Positions 26,103-32,238 of a stretch of 32,238 nucleotides of DNA are shown piece by piece. The stretch lies in assembly GCA_946411695.1 (NCBI GenBank), contig CAMKEX010000014.1, positions 1 to 32,238 of the forward strand, read 5' to 3'. Position numbers and translations under genes: made by a program. Origin of the DNA: an uncultured Lachnospiraceae bacterium (GTDB lineage: Bacteria; Bacillota; Clostridia; Lachnospirales; Lachnospiraceae). The notes beneath the pieces are model-generated. The model did no database searches and was not told where the DNA came from. It saw only the letters and a program-made list of their open reading frames with translations. Every line of letters begins with the position of its first letter. Positions within the stretch are counted from its first letter, which is position 1.

Positions 26103-28091
26103 CGCGCAGGCTGCAAGAAGAACCTTGAGGTATTCATAAGTACGCTTGCTGGAGGGGATATTGAGCCGCTCCGCGGGAGTATGCACTTCCTCCATGTCGG
26201 GACCGATGGAAATGCAGTCAAGGCCGGGGACCTTTGCTGCCAGAAGTCCGCACTCAAGGCCGCCGTGGATGACACAGACGACGGGCTCAGTACCGGTCAG
26301 CTTCTGATAAACCTCCGCGGCAAGATCGCGGAAGTCAGATTTTTCGATCAGTTCCCAGGCGGGATAAGTTCCCTTGATATCAATAGAAGCATCGAATTCT
26401 TCCGCAATGCAGGCGATCCTGTCGAGCATCATCTGTTTCTGGGAATTGATGCTGCTGCGCACCATGGAATGGATGCAGATGCCGTCTGCCATGGTCTTGA
26501 CGATTCCCATGCTGAGGGAGGTCTGGGGTACATCCTTGTAGAGGGGGGAGTACTCGATCACGCCGTTGGGGAAGGCCATGAGGAGGCGGATCATGCGGCG
26601 GCTGTCCTTGCGTCCGAAGGCAATGTGCAGAGCTTTTCTGCCCTTGTTGGGCCATTTTGCGCTCACGTGGATATCGGGATCCGTCACGCTGTATTCCTTT
26701 GCAATGTCTTCGGCAAAGGCAGCGACAGTCTCTTTGATCTCACTGCGGCTGTATTTGCCTGTGAAAATGATCTCTGCCCTGGCCTCGCGGGGAATGGCAT
26801 TGTCGCGGTTGCCGCCGTTGAAGCCGATGATGCAGAACTTGCCCTTTTCTTCCAGCCTGTAGAGAAGGCGCGCCATCAGGAGGTCCGCATTGGCTCTGCC
26901 GCAGTTGATCTTTTCACCGGAATGGCCGCCGCGGAGACCGTCGATCCTGATCTCCAGGATCTCGCCGTTTTTCTCACGGCGTTTTCCGGACTGGGTGCAG
27001 ATGACTTCCGCGCCGCCGGCGCAGGAGGCAGTGATCACACCTTCATCTTCGGAATCGAGATTGATCATCCTGCGGCTCTTTAATGAGGACAGATCCAGCG
27101 CGTAGGCGCCAAGAAGACCGACTTCCTCATCTACAGTGAAGACACACTCCAAAGGAGGGCAGGTGATGGAATCATCATCCAGGAGGGCCAGCATCATGGC
27201 GACAGCGATCCCGTCGTCACCGCCCAGAGTTGTGCGGTCCGCGGTGAGCCACTCACCGTCTGTCTGAAGGGTGATGGCCTCTTTCTCCATGTCGATCGGA
27301 TTGGAGGCTTCCTTCTCACAGACCATATCGATATGACCCTGCAGCGCGATCGGGGCAGCGCCCTCACAGCCCGCCGACGCGGGTCTGGAGATGATGACAT
27401 TGCCGAGCTCGTCGCGGATATAGGAAAAATCATGACTCTTTGCGAAGTCTTCCAGATAGCTGCTGATCGCAGTCGTGTGGAAGGAACCATGCGGGATCGC
27501 GGAGATCTCTCTGAAATATCTGAAAACATCAGCGGGCTCCAGCGCATCCAGACCGGTGAGAACTGTCTCCTCTTCTACAGAAGTCTCTTCTTCTACAAGT
27601 GTCTCCTCTTCTGCAGGAGTTTCCTCAACGGAGACTTCTTCTGCGAGCACTTCCTCGACGATATCCTGGACAGGAACTTCTTCTGCCGGTGCTCCGTCGA
27701 CGATATCCTGGACAGGTGCCTCTTCTGCCGGCGCTCCGTCGACGATATCCTGGACAGGTGCCTCTTCTGCCGGCGCTCCGTCGGCGATATCCTGGACAGG
27801 GGCTTCTCCTGCCGGCGCTTCCCCGACGGCTTCCTCAAGGGAAATCCCCTCTGCGGCATCTTCTGCAGTTTCTGCAGGGGCAGTTACTTCAGCGGGAGCC
27901 TCTTCAGCAGGAGCCTCTTCTGCGGGAGTCACTTCAGCGGCAGTCACTTCAGCGGCAGTCACCTCAGCGGGAGCCTCTTCAGCGGAAATATCTTCAGCGG
28001 GAGTCTCTGCATCTGTGCTTTCGACTTCGGGAGCCTCTTCCGTCACAGAGGATGATTTGCGCATTTTCCACCATTTTTCAACAAAAGACAT
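26094..28091 (-). CDS. pepD: Aminoacyl-histidine dipeptidase (PepD-like, M20 family) with a ~180-aa Ala/Glu/Pro repeat N-terminal extension
   Basis: Core: FRYFREISAIPHGSFHTTAISSYLEDFA, IALQGHIDMVCEK, TTLGGDDGIAVAMMLALLDD, TVDEEVGLLGA, IHGGLECGLLAAKVPGLDCISIGPDMEEVHTPAERL. ATG preceded by AAAGGAA. Confidence 0.9.
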   Translation of the reverse strand: MSFVEKWWKMRKSSSVTEEAPEVESTDAETPAEDISAEEAPAEVTAAEVTAAEVTPAEEAPAEEAPAEVTAPAETAEDAAEGISLEEAVGEAPAGEAPVQDIADGAPAEEAPVQDIVDGAPAEEAPVQDIVDGAPAEEVPVQDIVEEVLAEEVSVEETPAEEETLVEEETSVEEETVLTGLDALEPADVFRYFREISAIPHGSFHTTAISSYLEDFAKSHDFSYIRDELGNVIISRPASAGCEGAAPIALQGHIDMVCEKEASNPIDMEKEAITLQTDGEWLTADRTTLGGDDGIAVAMMLALLDDDSITCPPLECVFTVDEEVGLLGAYALDLSSLKSRRMINLDSEDEGVITASCAGGAEVICTQSGKRREKNGEILEIRIDGLRGGHSGEKINCGRANADLLMARLLYRLEEKGKFCIIGFNGGNRDNAIPREARAEIIFTGKYSRSEIKETVAAFAEDIAKEYSVTDPDIHVSAKWPNKGRKALHIAFGRKDSRRMIRLLMAFPNGVIEYSPLYKDVPQTSLSMGIVKTMADGICIHSMVRSSINSQKQMMLDRIACIAEEFDASIDIKGTYPAWELIEKSDFRDLAAEVYQKLTGTEPVVCVIHGGLECGLLAAKVPGLDCISIGPDMEEVHTPAERLNIPSSKRTYEYLKVLLAACAEA
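27660..27827. repeat. 42-bp tandem repeat (4 copies) within pepD encoding VQDIVDGAPAEEAP
   Basis: GATATCCTGGACAGG recurs at 27660, 27702, 27744 and 27786. Confidence 0.95.
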
Positions 28092-28176
28092 GATTTATTC
28101 CTTTCTTTGACCACTATTTATATATTTAAAAAGTATAAAAAGATCAATCGATATTAGAAAACCCTGCCGCCGGAGG

Positions 28177-28938
28177 TCACAGGCGAACGGGGATGCCCCG
28201 CTCGTGGAGGTATTCCTTCACTTGGCGGATCTCGAGCTCCTTGAAGTGGAACAGGGAGGCCGCGAGGGCAGCGTCTGCGCCGCCTTCCGTCAGGGCTTCG
28301 TAGAAATGCTCGAGGGTTCCCGCGCCGCCGGAGGCAATGACAGGGATGCGCACGGCATCCGAAATGGCACGCGTAAGCTCGAGGTCATAGCCGTTCTTGG
28401 TCCCGTCTCCGTCCATGCTGGTGAGGAGGATCTCGCCAGCGCCCAGTTTCTCAGCCCGGACAGCCCATTCGACGGCGTCGATGCCGGTGTCGATCCTGCC
28501 GCCGCTGCGGTAGATGGTCCAGCCCTGGCCGGAAGGCCTGCGGCGGGCGTCGATCGCCACCACAATGCACTGGCTGCCGAAGCGCTCCGCACCCTCTGCA
28601 ATGAGCTCAGGGCGGTTGATGGCAGCGGAGTTGATGGAGATCTTGTCTGCGCCTTCACGCAGGATCGCGCGCATATCATCGGTCGTGCGGATCCCGCCGC
28701 CGACTGTAAAGGGTATAAATACACGCTCGGCTACTCTGCGGACCATGTCTGCGACAGTGGCACGCGCGTCGCTGGTCGCTGTGATATCGAGGAAAACAAG
28801 TTCGTCGGCACCGGCCTTGGAATAGGCCTCGCCCGCTTCGACAGGGTCGCCTGCATCACGCAGGGATACAAAATTGATTCCCTTGACGACCCGGCCCCTG
28901 TTTACATCGAGGCAGGGAATGATTCTCTTTGTCAGCAT
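28177..28938 (-). CDS. hisF: Imidazole glycerol phosphate synthase subunit HisF
   Basis: [68 protein letters not shown]. Confidence 0.97.
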   Translation of the reverse strand: MLTKRIIPCLDVNRGRVVKGINFVSLRDAGDPVEAGEAYSKAGADELVFLDITATSDARATVADMVRRVAERVFIPFTVGGGIRTTDDMRAILREGADKISINSAAINRPELIAEGAERFGSQCIVVAIDARRRPSGQGWTIYRSGGRIDTGIDAVEWAVRAEKLGAGEILLTSMDGDGTKNGYDLELTRAISDAVRIPVIASGGAGTLEHFYEALTEGGADAALAASLFHFKELEIRQVKEYLHERGIPVRL

Positions 28939-28974
28939 ATTTTATCTCCGTGATCACAAATAGGTTTTCCGGGT

Positions 28975-29583
28975 TCAACGCAGCTTCAGGAAATTCTCCA
29001 GGATCTGCATGCCGATCCGCTCGCTCTTTTCGGGATGGAATTGGCAGGCAAAGAGTTTGCCGTGCTCGACGGCGGCATCGATGCTGACGCCGTATTGGGT
29101 GCGGGCCGCCACGTCGGCAGGGTCGCCTGCCTCCAGATAGTAGGAATGCACGAAATAGACATAGCTGCCTTCCGGGATGCCGGCAAATAGGCGGCTGCTG
29201 CGGGGGAAGGACAGGTCGTTCCATCCGATCTGGGGGACTTTCCTGCCGTCGCCCTCGGGGATGCGGCGGATCCTGCCGGGAAGGAGGCCGAGCCCCTTCA
29301 CGCCGGGGCTCTCTTCGCTCTCCTCAAAGATGAGCTGCAGACCCAGGCAGATTCCCAGAAAAGGAATCTCTCTGTCCACGGCCTTGCGGATGGTCTCCTC
29401 GAGTCCTGCTCCGCTCAGACGCTTCATGGCATCGCCGAAAGCGCCGACGCCCGGAAGGATGATGTGGTCCGCACAAAGGATCTCTTCCGCTTTTGATGTC
29501 ACTGTGACCTCGTGGCCCAGGAAACGGACCGCATTTTCTACACTCTTGATATTTCCTGCATCGTAATCAATGATCGCTACCAT
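28975..29583 (-). CDS. hisH: Imidazole glycerol phosphate synthase subunit HisH
   Basis: MVAIIDYDAGNIKSVENAV, ILPGVGAFGDAM, FLGICLGLQLIFEES, FACQFHPEKSERIG. Confidence 0.96.
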   Translation of the reverse strand: MVAIIDYDAGNIKSVENAVRFLGHEVTVTSKAEEILCADHIILPGVGAFGDAMKRLSGAGLEETIRKAVDREIPFLGICLGLQLIFEESEESPGVKGLGLLPGRIRRIPEGDGRKVPQIGWNDLSFPRSSRLFAGIPEGSYVYFVHSYYLEAGDPADVAARTQYGVSIDAAVEHGKLFACQFHPEKSERIGMQILENFLKLR

Positions 29584-29630
29584 GTATTATCCTCCTGAGA
29601 AAGCCGCCGGGAATCCGTTTCAGGATCTGT

Positions 29631-31469
29631 TTACTGTGTTTCCCTGTCTCCGGGTGCATCCGCGGTCCCGGAAGCCGGCCCAGCCTGGGCGGCCTGAGAT
29701 GCCTGTGCATCCTGTGTGCTCGGGGAAGCCTGAGCGGCCTGCCTATCCTGTGCGGACCTGGAAGCTGCCGCGGCAGGCGCAGCCTGCTTGGCCTGCGTGT
29801 CAAGTTCAAACCAGAAAGCGACACCGTTGTCATAATTTTCAGCCCCGTAAGCCTGATGATGAAGCTGCATGATCGCCTTGACGATCGAGAGGCCTACGCC
29901 GGAGCCGCCGTATGCACGTGTCCTTGCCTTGTCAACCTTGTAGAACTTCTCCCAGATATGGGGCAGGGACTCCTCGGGGATGGGCCTGCCGGTGTTGAAG
30001 ACAGTGATGCGGGCTTTGCCGTCTGTGACGTCACAGCGGATATCGATGACCTTTTCCGGCTCGGAGCCCGACTGGCTGCGGGGCTCCGCGTGGTGCAGGG
30101 CATTGCTGTAATAGTTCTGGAATACTTCCTGGATCATAAAGGGATCGCCCCAGACATAGAGGGGGGACCTGCGGTCAAACTGCAGCTTTACATCCTCCTG
30201 GCGGGCCAGAATAGAGGCGCTGTCCAGGTAGTTGCGGATCATATCGACAATGTCAAAGCGCTCCATGGAGACAGAATTGTCTCCGAATTCGAGCTGATTG
30301 AGCTGCAGGACCTTCTGGACGATGATATTCATCTTGTCGGATTCCTCGACGATGGTGTCCAGGTAGAAGGAACGGCTCTCGGGATCGTCCGCGATCCCGT
30401 CCTGAAGACCCTCGGCATAGCCCCGGATCAGGGCGATCGGAGTCTTGAGCTCATGGGTAACATTGGACAGAAACTCCTGACGCATCTCCTCCTGGCGGTT
30501 GCGGCGGTCCAGATCCCTCTGCAGGTCGTTGTTGGCCGTGCGCAGGGCTGAGATGGTCTCCTCCAGCTTCTGGGACAGCTCATTCATATTCCTTCCCAGA
30601 ATATCCAGTTCGGTGTGGTTTTTGCCGTCATATTTGGCGCTGAAATCCAGCTCCTTCATCCGTACGGAAATATCCGTCAGCTGCCGCAGGGGCTCTGTGA
30701 TCCTGCGGGACAGCCACACGGCAAGGAAGGTGCCGGTCACAGCCAGCAAAAGGCCCACATACCCGAAAAAGCGGTTTGCCGCAGCTGCACTGCTGCGGAT
30801 ATCTTCCAGAGGCGTACGCAACAAAAAGAAGCTGCTCTCACCGAGCGGCCCCCACATTTCAATGCTCCTGGAGCGGACGCGCCGGTCCAGGACAACGTTG
30901 ATCGTGTATGGCTGTTCCTCTTCCAGAATCTGTGTGATCACAAATTCAGCATAATAGAGAGGATCATCGATCGTTTCATCGTCTTCGTTCTCTTCGTATT
31001 CTTCTTCCAGGCCCTCTCCGTAAATATCCTCGCGGTCTGTCTGGACTCCGTTGTCGTACTTCTCAAGAGACCCGCTCTCTCCCGATGTCAGGACAGGTGT
31101 CATGCCGAAAATATTGGCATAGAGGCGCTCTTCCATCAGCCGCTCATCCGCCGACCAGACCTTGAGCGTGCTGGTGTTGGAATCCATGACCAGAAGGCTC
31201 ATATTGCCCTGTCTGAGCGATTCCCGCAAAGAGACGTCGAAATCATCCGTTGTCAGAAGCTGAAGGACAGATGCCTTCTGCAGCTCGTCATAGACCCCGA
31301 CCAGAGCCCTCTTCCTGTCCTCGAGGTAATAGCGCTCCAGAAACAGCGTATTGACCAGGAAACTGAGAAGGATCGTGCCGATCATCAGCAGGAAAAAGAG
31401 GACGCCGAAAATAGTGCGCAGAGAGATCAGAGGACGCGATTTCTCCGCGTTTTCATGATTTTTTCCCAA
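29631..31469 (-). CDS. Sensor histidine kinase with an Ala/Gln-rich C-terminal tail
   Basis: Two TMs, HAMP, SNVTHELKTPIALIRGYAEGLQDG, GSGVGLSIVKAIMQLHHQ; 53-aa tail after the ATPase domain. Confidence 0.93.
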   Translation of the reverse strand: MGKNHENAEKSRPLISLRTIFGVLFFLLMIGTILLSFLVNTLFLERYYLEDRKRALVGVYDELQKASVLQLLTTDDFDVSLRESLRQGNMSLLVMDSNTSTLKVWSADERLMEERLYANIFGMTPVLTSGESGSLEKYDNGVQTDREDIYGEGLEEEYEENEDDETIDDPLYYAEFVITQILEEEQPYTINVVLDRRVRSRSIEMWGPLGESSFFLLRTPLEDIRSSAAAANRFFGYVGLLLAVTGTFLAVWLSRRITEPLRQLTDISVRMKELDFSAKYDGKNHTELDILGRNMNELSQKLEETISALRTANNDLQRDLDRRNRQEEMRQEFLSNVTHELKTPIALIRGYAEGLQDGIADDPESRSFYLDTIVEESDKMNIIVQKVLQLNQLEFGDNSVSMERFDIVDMIRNYLDSASILARQEDVKLQFDRRSPLYVWGDPFMIQEVFQNYYSNALHHAEPRSQSGSEPEKVIDIRCDVTDGKARITVFNTGRPIPEESLPHIWEKFYKVDKARTRAYGGSGVGLSIVKAIMQLHHQAYGAENYDNGVAFWFELDTQAKQAAPAAAASRSAQDRQAAQASPSTQDAQASQAAQAGPASGTADAPGDRETQ

Positions 31470-31484
31470 AAAAACTCCTGTGGA

Positions 31485-32162
31485 CTATGCCTCAAACTTA
31501 TAACCGATCCCCCAGACTGTCTTGATGAGGGCTGCCTTGTCGCCGAGTTTGGAGCGGAGCTTTTTGACATGCGTATCAATGGTGCGTGCGTCACCGTAAT
31601 AGTCATAGTTCCAGACACTGTTGAGGATCCGCTCGCGGGAGAGCGCAATGCCGTTATTCTCCATAAAATACTGCAGCAGCTCAAATTCCTTGAAGCTGAG
31701 GTCGACCGGATTTCCGTCGATGGTCACGATGTGGGCGGATTTGTCCATCACGATCCCGCCCGCTTCCAGGGTCTTGTCTGCCGCTGTGCCCAGGGTGCGG
31801 CGAAGGATCGCGTTGACACGTGCAGAGAGGGTCCTGGGGCTGAAGGGCTTGGTCACATATTCGTCCACGCCCAGCTCGAAGCCGCGCAGCTCGTCCCGCT
31901 CATCGCTCTTTGCCGTCAGCATGATGATGGGAACCCTGGAAGTTTTGCGGATCTGGGCGCATACCTGCCAGCCGTCCATCTCGGGCATCATGACATCGAG
32001 GATGATGAGGGAGATGCTGTTTCCCTCATTATTGAAAATATCAAGCGCCTGGCGGCCGTCTGCAGCCTCCAGGACCTTGTAGCCCTCGCGGATCATATAG
32101 TCACGGACAAGCTTGCGCATGCGCTGCTCATCATCGACGATTAAAATGGTAGTTCCATTCAT
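31485..32162 (-). CDS. OmpR/PhoB-family response regulator
   Basis: MNGTTILIVDDEQRMRKLVRDYM, LIILDVMMPEMDGWQV, VTKPFSPRTLSARV, DTHVKKLRSKLGDKAALIKTVWGIGYKFE. Confidence 0.96.
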   Translation of the reverse strand: MNGTTILIVDDEQRMRKLVRDYMIREGYKVLEAADGRQALDIFNNEGNSISLIILDVMMPEMDGWQVCAQIRKTSRVPIIMLTAKSDERDELRGFELGVDEYVTKPFSPRTLSARVNAILRRTLGTAADKTLEAGGIVMDKSAHIVTIDGNPVDLSFKEFELLQYFMENNGIALSRERILNSVWNYDYYGDARTIDTHVKKLRSKLGDKAALIKTVWGIGYKFEA

Positions 32163-32238
32163 GTATTTTTCTCCTGCTGACTACTACTGATGAAACAGTG
32201 TGAATACCGCGACGCTGCGCTCCTTGAGCAGGAACAGA

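Noticed and set aside
27475-28110. Ser/Ala-rich and Leu/Arg-rich ORFs opposite pepD
   Set aside because: Alternate-frame readings of the pepD repeat region.
26094-29583. Functional link between His-dipeptidase and hisF-hisH
   Set aside because: Proximity is suggestive, but the other his genes are absent from the window, so it may be chance.
30615-32144. 509-aa + strand ORF
   Set aside because: Antisense to the second two-component system, which has clear motifs on the - strand.

Overview
32.2-kb window that looks like chromosomal DNA of a clostridial (probably Lachnospiraceae-type) Firmicute, based on gene order and protein motifs. The left third is on the + strand: a partial ORF, an HlyD-like protein, YggS, SepF, LspA, an RluD-type pseudouridine synthase, a cytidylate kinase-like protein, and an SH3-NlpC/P60 protein with a long (SGGE)n linker. 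The middle has a PepSY/histidine kinase/response regulator operon, a membrane-anchored protein, a tyrosine recombinase and a lysozyme/cell-wall-binding-repeat protein. The right part is mostly on the - strand: precorrin-2 dehydrogenase-like, MazG, HD hydrolase, HAD hydrolase, LysA, a membrane-anchored hypothetical, Ung, PepD-type dipeptidase, HisF, HisH and a second two-component system. I found no CRISPR array, transposase, prophage module, rRNA or tRNA. The most unusual signal is a window-wide pattern of low-complexity or tandem-repeat DNA at the ends of ordinary housekeeping genes and in the gaps between them: 9 x 13 bp between ung and pepD, 5 x 36 bp between the HD gene and mazG, 4 x 42 bp in pepD, 2 x 37 bp next to ung, and acidic or Gln/Ala-rich tails on LspA, RluD, MazG, the HD protein, PepD and a sensor kinase. 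An unlisted 26-aa small ORF (15133-15213, -) and a possible orphan minus-strand transcript (about 13266-13675) also deserve checking. All family calls come from reading the translations; no database search was run.
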